Shown: positions 34,387 through 44,349, numbered from the stretch's first letter. The stretch is DNA of 64,000 bases from Acidobacteriota bacterium (GCA_021792135.1 JAJYVF010000023.1:25446-89445), one strand, 5' to 3'. Notes: generated by a model from the letters alone, not told the origin. Program-made: numbers and translations.

Positions 34387-35409
34387 TCAATACTTCATCG
34401 GGTTTGGAATGACATCTGGAATGACTATGTGCCGCTGCGAAAGCGCTGGGAGTTTGAGGATGTCGAGGGGATAAATTGGTATGTGGCGAAACTGGGACGG
34501 GAATCCCGAGTCAGCAAGATCGACAATCAGCTTGTTTGCCGCGGTGAATGGCCCGTCTTTGTAGATAACCCACCTTGACCTGCTGCTGCCACCGCTCGAT
34601 CTGACATCGACAATTTCGTCCCATCTCCCATTTCTCGCCGTGGCATTCACGATGAAATACGCCTGCGCCTCCCCGACGATGGAGGAGAAAAGAAGCGGAT
34701 ATGTTGTATTGTCGTCGACTTCAGGAAAGCTCCTCCAGGTTCCCAACCATTGCGTTTCGTGCCCGGGCCCAGAGACCGCATACGGCCTCCCTACAAAGAT
34801 GTGGAGGTCATACAGTGGGTACTTCCCCATTTTGGTTAAATAAAAGCCGATCCGTTTAGTGCCATCTTCCAAGGTCACAGATCCCGGCGCAACGACAGGA
34901 TACGATCCCCCGCCGCTGGCGTACGATGCAGCGTCTACAACCGAAGAGGCTACCTTCTGCAGGGATGAGGCTGCCTTCTGACCTTGTTCGATCAAGGCGG
35001 AGAACTTCCTTCTTTGGTCAGCCTCTTCGACTGTTTGCTGATTGGCGATCTGATTCCCGCGATCCAATAGGGCTGCGAATTTCGCACGATCCTCGGCGCG
35101 ATTCTGGATCTCACGCAGTTCCGACTGGCGGCGGTCGAATGTTATCGCGTGGATCTCGATGATGAGCAATACTGCGGCTAGTGCTATCCACAGAGGCTGC
35201 TCAAGCCGTTTGAACTTCGGCTCGCCTGGACGGAAGGACATGACCACCGTGGCGGCAGCGAGGCAGGCAACAGCGACTCCTGGTGGGGCGCCCCACAAAT
35301 ACAAGAATTCGCAGGTTAATAATGCGAACCCTTGGAAAATGGCAGCAGTCCAAGAGTAGGGGACTTCGGTTTTGAGGATCCTTAATACCCTTCGATTGGC
35401 ACGTTGCAC
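34387..35409 (-). CDS. Membrane protein with helical linker, function unknown
   Basis: A 340-aa protein beginning with GTG. Three hydrophobic segments lie in the first 90 residues ('FQGFALLTCEFLYLW', 'VAVACLAAATVVM', 'LWIALAAVLLIIEI'), followed by a charged, probably coiled-coil stretch (about 90-150) and a C-terminal soluble domain with aromatic-rich strands. The helix-coil-domain plan resembles membrane-anchored proteins in mobile or defence contexts, but I do not recognise a family. No good ribosome site is seen. It lies just downstream of nothing obvious and is transcribed toward the glycosyltransferase. Confidence 0.6.
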   Translation of the reverse strand: MQRANRRVLRILKTEVPYSWTAAIFQGFALLTCEFLYLWGAPPGVAVACLAAATVVMSFRPGEPKFKRLEQPLWIALAAVLLIIEIHAITFDRRQSELREIQNRAEDRAKFAALLDRGNQIANQQTVEEADQRRKFSALIEQGQKAASSLQKVASSVVDAASYASGGGSYPVVAPGSVTLEDGTKRIGFYLTKMGKYPLYDLHIFVGRPYAVSGPGHETQWLGTWRSFPEVDDNTTYPLLFSSIVGEAQAYFIVNATARNGRWDEIVDVRSSGGSSRSRWVIYKDGPFTAANKLIVDLADSGFPSQFRHIPIYPLDILKLPALSQRHIVIPDVIPNPMKY

Positions 35410-35459
35410 AGAGCGAATTAGAACTCCTGGCCTGGCTCTCCTGCACTCACGTGGGTATC

Positions 35460-36594
35460 CTACTCCAGATCATCCTCCGCCCCCGCGGCCACGGGCACGC
35501 CGCCCTGTCTCTTCATTAAGAGATAGCCGCGGATGAAGGGGTCGAGGTAGCCGTCGAGAACCTTGTCGACGTCGCCGACTTCCACCTTCGTCCGGTGGTC
35601 CTTGGCGATGCGGTAGGGCTGGAGGACGTAGCTGCGGATCTGGGAGCCGAAGTTAATGTCTAACTTCGAGTCTTCTAACTTCTTCGACTCCGCCTGCTTC
35701 TTCTCTAACTCGTACTCATACAGGCGGGACCTCAGCATCTTCATGGCCTTGTCGCGGTTCTTGTGCTGGGAGCGCTCGTTCTGGCACTGGACGACGATGC
35801 CGGTGGGGATGTGGGTGATGCGGACAGCGGAGTCGGTGGTGTTGACGTGCTGGCCGCCCTTGCCGCCGGAGCGGTAGGTGTCGGTGCGGAGCTCGTCGGG
35901 CTTGATGTCGATCTGGATGGAGTCGTCGATTTCCGGAGATACGAAGACGGAGGCGAAGCTGGTGTGGCGGCGCTTGGCCTGATCGAAGGGCGAGATGCGG
36001 ACGAGGCGGTGGACGCCGGTTTCGCCGGAGAGCAGGCCGAAGGCGTTTTCGCCGGTGATGGTGAAGGTGGCGGACTTGATGCCGGCCTCTTCGCCGTCCT
36101 GGTAGTCGTTCATTTCGGTCTTGAAGCCCTGCTGCTCGGCCCAGCGCAGATACATGCGCATGAGCATCTCGGCCCAGTCCTGCGATTCAGTCCCGCCGGC
36201 GCCGGGGTGGACGGTGACGATGGCGTTGAGGGCGTCGGTTTCGCCGGAGAGCATGGTGCGGGCTTCCATCCGCTCGGCGACTTCGGCGAGGGACTTGATT
36301 TCGCGGTCGAGGTCGGGCTCGACGGATTCACCTTCGCGGGCCAGCTCGAAGTACGCCTCAACGTCGCCGGCGCGGCGCTCGAGTTCGGCGTCGTCGGCGA
36401 GCTGGGTGTCGATGCGCTTCTTCTCGCGCATGAGCGGCTGGGAGAGGGCGGGGTTCGACCAGAGAGCCGGGTCGGCGAGCTTTTCTTCGATGGAGGCTAG
36501 TTCAGTGCGGAGGCGGGCCGAGTCAAAGATACTCCCGTAAGCCGCGGACTTTTTCGCGGACGGGAGCGTAGGCGAATTCGAGATCGGAGAGCAT
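35460..36594 (-). CDS. prfB: Peptide chain release factor 2, with programmed +1 frameshift
   Basis: Release factor RF2, 377 aa after frameshifting. The ATG at 36594 opens 'MLSDLEFAYAPVREKV', reads 23 codons and meets an in-frame TGA at 36523-36525 in the context TATCTTTGAC. A +1 shift continues with 'DSARLRTELASIEEKL' and the full RF2 body, including the stop-codon recognition motif 'SPF' ('ISPFDQAKRRHTS') and the catalytic 'GGQ' in 'SGGKGGQHVNTTDSA'. RF2 ends translation at UGA and UAA; its own level controls the frameshift. Annotating from the ATG at 36431 would lose the first domain. Confidence 0.97.
36523..36538 (-). promoter_or_regulatory. RF2 autoregulatory frameshift site
   Basis: On the minus strand the sequence reads CGGGAGTATCTTTGA: a CTT slip codon followed by TGA then C, the classical RF2 context. 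GGGAG lies just before TATCTT, where E. coli has AGGGGG as the internal Shine-Dalgarno-like stimulator. Confidence 0.93.
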
Positions 36595-36735
36595 GGGGTG
36601 TGGACCTGAACTTAGTTTAGCAAGAGACCTGGAAGCGGAAGGGCCAGGCCGGTAGCTGGGGGCCGGTGGCTGGAAGCCAAAGGCAGCAGCGGGGCAGCCG
36701 GTCAGCGAGTCCGCTACAGGCTTCCAGCTTCCGGC

Positions 36736-37206
36736 TCAGACATGACAACTGAGGGCGCCGCGCTTTTCGAGGTACTTCTGGTGGTACTCTTCGGCGCGCC
36801 AGAAGGTCTGGGCGGGGACGACCTGGGTGACGATGGGCTTGGGGAACCGCTTCTCGTGGCGGAGGCGTTCGATGACGGTGTGGGCGGCGGCTTCCTGCTC
36901 GGGCGAGTGGTAGAAGATGGCGCTGCGGTACTGCGTGCCCCAGTCCGGGCCCTGGCGGTTGAGCTGGGTGGGATCGTGGAGGGAGAAGAAGGCGTCGAGG
37001 AGCTGCTCGTAGGTGATCTGCGCAGGGTCGTAGTCGATTTCGACGGCCTCGGCGTGGCCGGTGCGGTCGGTGCAGACATCGTGGTAGGTGGGGTTGTCGA
37101 GCGTGCCGCCTTCGTAGCCGACGGCGGTGGCGGTGACGCCGGGGAGCTGCTGGAAGCGGGCTTCGACGCCCCAGAAACATCCGGCGGCAAATGTGGCTTT
37201 GGCCAT
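36736..37206 (-). CDS. msrA: Peptide methionine-S-sulfoxide reductase MsrA
   Basis: A 156-aa cytoplasmic MsrA. The active-site motif 'GCFWG' lies at residues 9-13, followed by 'GYEGG' and '[11 protein letters not shown]', all family landmarks, and 'YHQKYLEK' near the end. A C-terminal cysteine ('LSCHV') could be the resolving residue. It reduces methionine-S-sulfoxide in proteins or free form using thioredoxin. No msrB is fused or adjacent. The gene stands alone between prfB and the aldo/keto reductase. Confidence 0.96.
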   Translation of the reverse strand: MAKATFAAGCFWGVEARFQQLPGVTATAVGYEGGTLDNPTYHDVCTDRTGHAEAVEIDYDPAQITYEQLLDAFFSLHDPTQLNRQGPDWGTQYRSAIFYHSPEQEAAAHTVIERLRHEKRFPKPIVTQVVPAQTFWRAEEYHQKYLEKRGALSCHV

Positions 37207-37311
37207 GGGGAACCTCTCTCGTCCAGTTTAGATTCGCGAGAGAGGCGATGGGACGCAGGCGCGGTTGTTGCGCCTGAACCCCCGATGCCACGATACGCCT
37301 GCCGGATCTCC

Positions 37312-38265
37312 CTATACGTCGTTGCCGAGGTGGAAGATGGGCTCGAGGCCGTTGGCGCTGGAGAGCAGGGCCTGCTCTTCCTGGGCGTCGAGGGGCTTGT
37401 AGTTCTGGGCCACGTCCATGGCGAGGCGGAAGTAGCGTTCATCGCCGGGCGGGATGGCCGCGGTGATGGGGTGGCCGAGAGTCCAGCGGAGCCCCCACTC
37501 AGCCTGCTGCGGGAAGGTGGCGGGCTGATACCAGCACTTGGGTTCGGGGTGGTCCTTCTGCTGATTGGGCGGCCAGACGGTTTTGGCCATGCTCTTGAGG
37601 CAGAGGATGCCCATCTTCTTCTGCCGGGCGCGCTCGATGATGGGCGGGCCGAATTTGGCCTGGGTGACCAGGACGAAGTTCAGCGGGAAAAGGATGGTGT
37701 CGAAGGGGTAGCGGTCCATGGCGGCGAGGGCGGTCTCCTGCGAATGGACGGAGAAGCCGATGTAGCGGATCTTGCCCTCTTTCTTGGCGGCCTCGAAGGT
37801 TTCCATCGCGCCGCCGGGGCCGAGTACGGTATCGAGCTCCGACATTTTGGTGAGGGCGTGGAACTGATAGAGATCGAGGTGGTCGGTTTTGAGCTGGCGG
37901 AGCGACTCTTCGAGCTGCTTGCGGGAGGCCTCTTTGGTGCGGCCCTCGGTTTTGCAGGCCAGGAAGACGCGGTCGCGCCAGGGAGCGAGCGCGGGGCCGA
38001 GGCGCTCCTGGGCGTTGCCGTAGCTGGGCGCGATGTCGAAGTAGTTGATGCCGCGGTCCACGGCTTCGGAGACGATGCTGGCGGACGCGGTGGGCGTCGC
38101 GTCCATGACGACGATGCCGCCGAAGCCGATGATGGAGAGCTCTTCGCCGGTCTTGCCGAGCTTGCGGCGGGCGATGGGATGCGTGGGGCTGGCGTGGATC
38201 TTTTCGGAAGTGGCGACAGCGGCTGCGGTAATGGCGGCACTCTTGAGGAATTCGCGGCGTTGCAT
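37312..38265 (-). CDS. Tat-exported aldo/keto reductase
   Basis: A 317-aa aldo/keto reductase with an N-terminal Tat signal ('QRREFLKSAAITAAAVA'). The catalytic tetrad is present: Asp and Tyr in 'YFDIAPSYGNAQ', Lys in 'LACKTEGR' and His in 'LYQFHAL'. 'IRYIGFSVHS' is a further family mark. An exported NADP-linked reductase is unusual, as cofactor must be bound before Tat export; such Tat-AKRs are common in acidobacteria and planctomycetes. The C-terminal region resembles ferredoxin-less AKR proteins. Substrate unknown. Confidence 0.9.
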   Translation of the reverse strand: MQRREFLKSAAITAAAVATSEKIHASPTHPIARRKLGKTGEELSIIGFGGIVVMDATPTASASIVSEAVDRGINYFDIAPSYGNAQERLGPALAPWRDRVFLACKTEGRTKEASRKQLEESLRQLKTDHLDLYQFHALTKMSELDTVLGPGGAMETFEAAKKEGKIRYIGFSVHSQETALAAMDRYPFDTILFPLNFVLVTQAKFGPPIIERARQKKMGILCLKSMAKTVWPPNQQKDHPEPKCWYQPATFPQQAEWGLRWTLGHPITAAIPPGDERYFRLAMDVAQNYKPLDAQEEQALLSSANGLEPIFHLGNDV

Positions 38266-38490
38266 GGTCTGACCTCTTCGGTAATTTAGGCTGCGCTCGG
38301 GTGCTGCCGTTATTCTGGCACGAATCCTGGATCAGCGGGTACGCGCGGGGCGCAGGGACGGACGGGGCGGGGGCAGCCCGCAGCAGGCTGCCTCCGAACC
38401 GCTTCTCTCCTGCACACGCGTGTCCGCCCGGATTGATGCCATGCCGAGGAACAAGCCCGAAAGGGCGAGATCCATGAACGCAACCCTTCG

Positions 38491-40134
38491 TCAGCCGCCG
38501 GGCTGATCCACGATTTCACGCACGGCTGACTCGATCGACAGCGGAAGCCTGGGAGTCGGGTAGTAAGGAGGAAAACCCCGCTGGTCCTTGTCGAACGGAG
38601 CAACCCCCGTGGTATTGACGTACCAGTGCAGCAGCTGCTCCTGTAACGCCCGCTGGATCTCAGAGCACTCCGGGTCGCCGTAACGATTGCGCAGTTCCTG
38701 GGGATCGTCCCGATAAATGTAGAGTTCGCTCTGACCCTGCGGACGACTGACCAGCTTGTAGTCATGCGTACGAACCATCGCCGCTCTGCTCACCGTCTGC
38801 GGATCGCTCACTTCCAGGTGTTCCTTCGGATAATAGAGGGTGCCGGCATGCCTCTCATTATCCTCAAAGCACTGAGGTTCATATTGGTTGTATCCGCCCT
38901 CGCAAAAGGCCGCCCGCTGCGGGTCGCCCGCTTCACCGTGAACCTGGGGCAGAAGGCTCCGGGCGAAGTGGGTATGGCGAGCTTCAGTCCGGGCAAGAGC
39001 AAGGCAGGTTGCCATCACGTCAAAGAGCTCGACTATGTTGGTCGAACTGTTTCCCGGCTTTCCTCCAGGAACGCGGGCAATCAGGGGAACATGCGTCAGG
39101 ACATCTTCGAGGCCGCCTGGCCACTTCTCGACCAGGCCATAATCGCCCGCATAATCGCCATGGTCCGAGAGGAGAAAAACAGCCGTATCCCGCGCGTGAT
39201 TGGTACGCTCGACGGCTTCCAGAACCTCGCCCATCAGCCAGTCGCTGAAGCTGACCATTCCGTAATACGAGGCGCGGATTCTGCGAAATGTATCCTCCGG
39301 AACGCCATCCAGCCCGTAGGCCCTGCGTATGGCCGGGATATACGTCGGTTTTCGGGGAAGATCTGCCGGTCGCAGGCCATGGATATCCGCGGGACTGTAC
39401 ATGTCGTTGAACCCCTGCGGCGAACCGTACGGAGGATGCGGGGACATGAGCGGAAGGAAGATACAGAAGGGACGATCCTTTTCTTTGCGCTCCAGAATGC
39501 GAATGGCAGCCTGGATCAGGCCATATTCGTAGGTCTCCCTGCGATCTCCGGTCTCCTGACTGATGAACGTATCCGGGCCGGTGACAGGCCTCGTGAACTG
39601 TGCCATTTCACGCCTGCCAGCCGGCGGCGCGGGCTCCGGATAGTTCCACAGGGTTACGCTGTCATAGAACGACTGAGCCGCCAGCGCGTCGTTCTTGCCG
39701 TACCAGAAGACGTCATATCCGGCCTGTCGCAGGTATCGGAACATGTTGGGTTCGTGCTGGCGCAGAAAGTAGAACAGGCTGCGGTGCCCCCTTACGCTTG
39801 CTGGCCAGCCGGTCAGCAGGCTGCACCTTGAAGCACCACACACGGGATACTGCACATGGCAATTGGCAAACCGAGTGCCTTCCTGGGCCAGCCGATCGAA
39901 GTTTGGGGTTCGTGTCAGCGGATTACCGTAACAGGCCAATGCATCGGCGCGCAGCTCGTCCGGCATGAAGAGAATGAGGTTCCGCCGCGGTCCGGAATCC
40001 GCGGGCGCGGGACTCTGCGCATCTCTATCCTCAGCCTGGTCTTCCGATTCTCCGGACATCTGAGGACCGAGACCGTACAGCAGAGCAGCCGCAGACGATC
40101 CCATAAACCCGCGACGCGTTACATTGCCCTTCAT
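38491..40134 (-). CDS. Tat-exported sulfatase (formylglycine type)
   Basis: A 547-aa sulfatase. The ATG at 40134 has AAGGAG seven bases upstream and opens a Tat signal ('TRRGFMGSSAAALL'). Metal-binding begins with 'MPDELRADALACYGN', and the formylglycine motif is 'CGASR' (Cys-x-Ala-x-Arg) in 'PVCGASRCSLLTG', requiring maturation by FGE or anSME encoded elsewhere. 'LLSDHGDYAGDYGL' carries the second metal-ligand pair. It likely removes sulfate from a carbohydrate outside the cytoplasm. No sulfatase-maturation gene lies in the window. Confidence 0.93.
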   Translation of the reverse strand: MKGNVTRRGFMGSSAAALLYGLGPQMSGESEDQAEDRDAQSPAPADSGPRRNLILFMPDELRADALACYGNPLTRTPNFDRLAQEGTRFANCHVQYPVCGASRCSLLTGWPASVRGHRSLFYFLRQHEPNMFRYLRQAGYDVFWYGKNDALAAQSFYDSVTLWNYPEPAPPAGRREMAQFTRPVTGPDTFISQETGDRRETYEYGLIQAAIRILERKEKDRPFCIFLPLMSPHPPYGSPQGFNDMYSPADIHGLRPADLPRKPTYIPAIRRAYGLDGVPEDTFRRIRASYYGMVSFSDWLMGEVLEAVERTNHARDTAVFLLSDHGDYAGDYGLVEKWPGGLEDVLTHVPLIARVPGGKPGNSSTNIVELFDVMATCLALARTEARHTHFARSLLPQVHGEAGDPQRAAFCEGGYNQYEPQCFEDNERHAGTLYYPKEHLEVSDPQTVSRAAMVRTHDYKLVSRPQGQSELYIYRDDPQELRNRYGDPECSEIQRALQEQLLHWYVNTTGVAPFDKDQRGFPPYYPTPRLPLSIESAVREIVDQPGG

Positions 40135-40293
40135 CGATAGGCTCCTTGAGTAGCAGTCCGGTCGCCGCCTTTCCGAGATGCATTGCCCGGCGGGAGACCG
40201 CAGAGACGCTGCCGCCTTTGAATATCCGCGGGCGGCCACGCACGCTCAAGAATACAGCTTCCCGCTGGTTATTTTCCCGATGCAGAAGACAAG

Positions 40294-40367
40294 AATACGT
40301 CCCAGCCCCAGTGTTGATGCTGGTTCCAGAATCTTAGGTCCGTTCTGGAGACTCGCTGGAGACACGC
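40294..40367. repeat. Direct repeat copy A (74 bp)
   Basis: This 74-bp block matches 59470-59543 without gaps at 62 of 74 positions (counted by eye), in the same orientation. It ends with a 24-bp part containing two CTGGAGAC units. It lies just after the hipA remnant. Weaker similarity seems to extend about 15 bases to the left. Confidence 0.75.
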
Positions 40368-40399
40368 TTCATCGGTCCTTGTTCTCTACTCTCCAATCT

Positions 40400-40708
40400 T
40401 CAGAAGGCGCCGCGCAGTGAGTGCGCCATCCCCGTCTCCCATTCGTGCAGCATTCGATCGCCGGCATCCTGAAATTCCGGATGCGTCTTCTGGTACGCGC
40501 GAAGCTCGTACATGGTGGAAGCAATCGCATCGGCCGCGCGCTGGAGAATTTCTCGCACGCGGCCAGGCGTGGCCCCCAGACGCGTCTCGCCCAGGCGCTG
40601 GATTTCCCGTGCATTCGCCCACTGCGTTGAGCCGTTGAGCGTGAGCGCCACGATAGCTCTCGGAAAGCCTGGGTCTGGCCTGGCTGAGCGGCTGACAGCA
40701 GGTTCCAT
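40400..40708 (-). pseudogene. HipA-family toxin C-terminal remnant
   Basis: About 100 residues remain of what looks like the C-terminal end of a HipA-type kinase toxin: 'RVREILQRAADAIASTM', 'KTHPEFQDAGDRMLHEWE' and a short tail match the pattern of HipA C-terminal helices. The N-terminal kinase core is absent; upstream minus-strand frames (to about 40870) carry short protein-like pieces in different frames ('LPDELRKAYVEPI'), consistent with decay. No HipB antitoxin gene is visible. The copy A repeat lies directly beyond its end. Confidence 0.5.
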
Positions 40709-40870
40709 TGATTGGCGAGCGCTTCCGGGACTGCATTCTCACCGACATATCCAGGCACGACACCTCAAAGGCTGCGCATACTCCTTCGCCAGTTGATAGA
40801 GTATCGATCGATGAAAGCGGATTTAGCCCGAATCGGCTCCACGTAAGCTTTCCGAAGTTCGTCGGGCAGC

Positions 40871-41012
40871 AGATTGTGCTGGAGACTGTTTGCGGATACC
40901 TATCCTGCCCTATGGGCATAATCCATTGCTAATGAGCGCGTTGCGCAGGAGCCCTCAGCTCACATCTCCCGGAGGACTTTGCATCGGGAAACCTGAGCAG
41001 ATGGTCGCCCTA
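40871..41012. other. Gene-free stretch before the first PadR gene
   Basis: I see no gene here. Together with 40140-40399 and the hipA remnant it makes almost 950 bases without an intact gene between the sulfatase and PadR genes. Confidence 0.4.
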
Positions 41013-41042
41013 TTGACAGCCTATATGAGGTCAGACTATACC
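41013..41042 (+). promoter_or_regulatory. Candidate sigma-70 promoter of PadR-ADOP unit 1
   Basis: TTGACA (41013-41018) is followed after 18 bases by TATACC (41037-41042), 36 bases before the PadR ATG. The second PadR-ADOP unit has the same CTATTGACA block, spaced the same way before its own AT-rich -10 region, which supports this as the real promoter. Confidence 0.6.
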
Positions 41043-41077
41043 TACAGACGTCCGATAGGAGCGAAGAGAAAGTCGAA

Positions 41078-41410
41078 ATGAGTCCAACCCAGACGAATCT
41101 CCTTCAGGGTACGCTCGACCTGCTCATTCTCCAGGCGATCGGCGATAGCGAGTTTCACGGTCTGGGTATATCCCGACGCATTGAGCAAATCACTCGCGGC
41201 ACTTTTCACGTCAAGCCGGGGTCGTTGTTTCCGGCGCTCCACCGGATGGAGGAGGCCGGGTGGCTCACATCTTCCTGGGGTGAGTCGGAAAACAACCGTC
41301 GCGCCCGGTACTACCGGCGCACCAAAGTCGGGGAAAAGCAACTGGGCGTCGAAACTCGCCAGTGGGAGACCATCGTCCGCGGAATCGCGAGCGCATTGAA
41401 GGCGACTTAG
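41078..41410 (+). CDS. PadR-family transcriptional repressor (unit 1)
   Basis: A 110-aa winged-helix regulator: 'LLQGTLDLLILQAI', 'GLGISRRIEQ', 'VKPGSLFPALHRMEEAGWL' and 'RARYYRRTKVGEKQL' follow the PadR pattern. It should bind the promoter just upstream and release it in the presence of a toxic or signal compound. It precedes the large ADOP permease by 11 bases, the standard acidobacterial arrangement, and resembles the PadR protein at 51266. Confidence 0.93.
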   Translation: MSPTQTNLLQGTLDLLILQAIGDSEFHGLGISRRIEQITRGTFHVKPGSLFPALHRMEEAGWLTSSWGESENNRRARYYRRTKVGEKQLGVETRQWETIVRGIASALKAT

Positions 41411-41421
41411 AGGATTGCGTC

Positions 41422-44091
41422 ATGGGATTTGCTTCACGCCTGCGCAGCGGCCTTCGCAATCTGCTGCGGAAGCAGCATGTCGAGGAGGAACTGGACGCGG
41501 AGGTACGTGCCTACGTCGATTTGCTGACCGACGAGAAGATTGCCTCCGGCGCCGATCCAGAGGAGGCTCGGCGCGCGGCGCGCGCCGAATGTGGCGGCGC
41601 GGAGCAGGTGAAACAGTCGGTAAGGGACAGCAGGGCTGGTGTAGCAATTGAGACCGTCTGGCAGGATGTTCGGTATGCCTTACGAGGCTTCCGGCGCAAT
41701 CCGATCTTCGCCAGCAGCGTCATCACCATTCTGGCGTTGGGGCTTGGCTCGACGACAGCCGTTTTCAGTGTCGTGGATCGCATCCTGTTTCGTTCCCTCC
41801 CTTATGCTGATTCGAGCCATATCGTCTCGGTCGGCCTCGTGCAGTCGTTGGAGCGGGAGGAATTCATGCTGGGCAGCTTCTTCTATCAGTGGCGCGATAG
41901 TCAGAAGCCATTCTGGGCGATGGCCTCCCAGGGCGCGAATCCGCATGCCTGCGACCTGGTCCGGAACACACCGGTCGAACTGGACTGCATCCCTGTCCAG
42001 GCAGGATTCCTCCCCATGCTGGGAATCTCGCCCGTGCTCGGACGCAATTTCCTGCCCGCAGAGGATCGGCCCGACGGACCTCCGGTTGCGCTGATTTCGT
42101 GGAATGTCTGGCGGAATCAGTTCGGCGGCAATCCAGGCATCGTCAATCACCTCATTGATATTGAGGGGAATCAGGTGCGTGTGGTTGGCGTGCTGCCGCG
42201 ATATTTCCAGCTTCCTACGCTTCAACACGCGGACATATACCTGCCCATGGCACTCGATGAGGCAGCACAGCGACGGGCACGCGTGGGCCAACCCATGCGC
42301 ACCTTTGCGCGCCTCAAACCCGGCGTCAGCGTCGCCGAAGCTCGCGCCGAAATGGAACCGCTCTTCCGCAGCACGCAGCAGACGGTGATCCCTGCCTCGG
42401 TTCGCGACGACTTTCGCCTGAGCGTTCGGTCGCTGCGGCGGCGCGAGATGGAAGGCGTCACGCTCCCGGCCTGGCTTCTCCTGGCGGCTGTGATGTCGAT
42501 GCTGCTGATCGCGTGCGCCAATGTGGCCAGCCTGATGATGGCGCGGGCCGCGGCTCGCAGTCATGAGACCGCGGTTCGAGCGGCTCTGGGCGCGGGCCGG
42601 GCCAGGCTGGTGCGGCAGTCGTTGACTGAAGCTCTGTTGCTTGCGCTGCTCGGTACGGGCGCCGGGCTGGCGCTCGCGTCGATCCTGCTCCGCATCTTTG
42701 TCCGGCTCGCGCCGATCGGGATCCCTTACATCGGCAGAGTGCATCTCGATCTCAGGATCGTTGCCTTCGCGCTCGTGCTGGCCCTTTCCTGTGCAATCCT
42801 GGCGGGCATCGTTCCAGCCATCGATCGGCCTAATCAGCTTTCCGCTGGCGCCCGAACATTCGGCCCCGCTCACCACGCTATCCTGCGGCGAGTGCTCGTC
42901 GTTGGCCAGATTGCGACGAGCCTGGTTCTGCTCGCCGGGGCGGCGTTGCTGGTGCGCAGCTTTACCCGCATTGAGAGCCAGCGATTGGGCATGCGAACCC
43001 ACCACCTTGTGGCAGCCACAATTGTGCTGCCGTGGTCGCGCTACAAGACGCCGCAGAAAAAGGAGCAGTTCTACCTCCAGACCGAGGAGGCGGTTCGTCG
43101 TCTGCCAGGAATTCGCGCCGTTGCCTGGACCGATTCGTTGCCTCCGGGAGGATGGGCCGATAACCGCCGTATGTCCGATATAGGGATCGCTGGGAAGCCT
43201 CCCGAGAAGATGCCGGGCAGGATTGTCGCCCGCCACGTCACTCCCGGCTATTTTCGGGCGCTGGACATCCCGATCCTGAGTGGCCGTGCGTTTCAGCAGG
43301 CGGATCGAGACTCCGGCCAGCCCATGGTCGTCATCAACCGCCTGCTCGCGGATCGGCTGTTCTCAAATTCCGATCCGATCGGACAGCACATTCAGACCAT
43401 GCCCGGGGATCCCTGGTATCAGATCGTCGGCGTTTCCGCGGACAGCAAGAACAACGGCCTGGCCGATCCGACCGAGCCGGAGATGGACTTCCTCATCCTC
43501 AACACGGACGCGGATTGGGGACGCAAGATTCCGGTTGGCGAGGACATGAGCGGCGGCGCACCGATGCTGGTGATCGATTCTGTACTGCCGCCCGCGACCG
43601 TTGCGTCCTGGGTTCAGTCACAGGTGCACCACATCGACCCCACCGTGCCTGTGAAAACCGACACCGTTGCTCAGCGGCTCAATGATCTCGTTGTTCGTCC
43701 ACGCTTTGAAACAGCGCTCCTGACTTTCTTTGCGTGTGCCGGACTGCTGCTTGCCGTCATTGGACTCTACGGGGTCACTGCCTATTTGGCGACTCAGCGC
43801 ACCCGCGAAATCGGGGTTCGGATCGCCGTTGGCGCCACCCGCATCGACATCCTGAGACTCATTCTTGCCGAAGCTCTGCGCCTGGTTCTTATTGGCTGTT
43901 TCATAGGACTCGTGCTGGCGGTCTCCTTTTCTCGTTTCCTCAAGAGCCTTCTCTACCACGTAAGCCCGCATGATCCAGCGATCTTTGCCGTCGTGACAGC
44001 GATCCTGGGCTGCTCGGCCCTGATTGCCGCTGTCATTCCAGCGCGATTTGCCATGCGCGTCGATCCTGTCGACGCGCTCCGCTCTGAGTGA
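41422..44091 (+). CDS. ADOP-type MacB-like permease (unit 1)
   Basis: An 889-aa membrane protein of the acidobacterial duplicated orphan permease type. A short N-terminal segment ('EEELDAEVRAYVDLLTDE') leads into the first MacB periplasmic domain plus FtsX permease domain, then a second MacB-FtsX copy ending with 'TREIGVRIAVGAT' and 'RFAMRVDPVDALRSE'. No ABC ATPase gene is adjacent, so it must use an ATPase encoded elsewhere or act otherwise. I start at the ATG at 41422 (GAGGA nine bases upstream) rather than 41362. PadR control is likely. Confidence 0.92.
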   Translation: MGFASRLRSGLRNLLRKQHVEEELDAEVRAYVDLLTDEKIASGADPEEARRAARAECGGAEQVKQSVRDSRAGVAIETVWQDVRYALRGFRRNPIFASSVITILALGLGSTTAVFSVVDRILFRSLPYADSSHIVSVGLVQSLEREEFMLGSFFYQWRDSQKPFWAMASQGANPHACDLVRNTPVELDCIPVQAGFLPMLGISPVLGRNFLPAEDRPDGPPVALISWNVWRNQFGGNPGIVNHLIDIEGNQVRVVGVLPRYFQLPTLQHADIYLPMALDEAAQRRARVGQPMRTFARLKPGVSVAEARAEMEPLFRSTQQTVIPASVRDDFRLSVRSLRRREMEGVTLPAWLLLAAVMSMLLIACANVASLMMARAAARSHETAVRAALGAGRARLVRQSLTEALLLALLGTGAGLALASILLRIFVRLAPIGIPYIGRVHLDLRIVAFALVLALSCAILAGIVPAIDRPNQLSAGARTFGPAHHAILRRVLVVGQIATSLVLLAGAALLVRSFTRIESQRLGMRTHHLVAATIVLPWSRYKTPQKKEQFYLQTEEAVRRLPGIRAVAWTDSLPPGGWADNRRMSDIGIAGKPPEKMPGRIVARHVTPGYFRALDIPILSGRAFQQADRDSGQPMVVINRLLADRLFSNSDPIGQHIQTMPGDPWYQIVGVSADSKNNGLADPTEPEMDFLILNTDADWGRKIPVGEDMSGGAPMLVIDSVLPPATVASWVQSQVHHIDPTVPVKTDTVAQRLNDLVVRPRFETALLTFFACAGLLLAVIGLYGVTAYLATQRTREIGVRIAVGATRIDILRLILAEALRLVLIGCFIGLVLAVSFSRFLKSLLYHVSPHDPAIFAVVTAILGCSALIAAVIPARFAMRVDPVDALRSE

Positions 44092-44349
44092 CTGCGATGC
44101 CGCCCTGGGATTAGGAAGCCGGAGACACGGGTATCGCTGACCCTTCGAAACATTTCCATGGGGAAGTCCGCATCCCGGAACATTCGGGACCGGAGGCTGG
44201 CTCCCTGAGCGCGCGGCGGAAAACTCACCCCGACCCTGTTTCCGGTACCTATCCTGCTTTCGTCGATCATGTTGTTCTGAATGAGTGCCTTGGGAGGTAG
44301 GCAAGCATTAAGAGTAGTTGCCTCTTTGGCGAACGAATACGCTCGTGAA
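44092..44349. other. Intergenic stretch after ADOP unit 1
   Basis: No gene, RNA or repeat is recognised in these 258 bases. Confidence 0.4.

Noticed and set aside
34387..35409. Known defence-system effector.
   Set aside because: The membrane-helix plus linker plan is suggestive, but no effector domain or defence neighbours are visible, so no function is given.
41680..43236. 518-codon minus-strand frame opposite the ADOP permease.
   Set aside because: Translation is highly polar, repetitive in Arg/Gln/His, and lacks motifs; it is a mirror frame.
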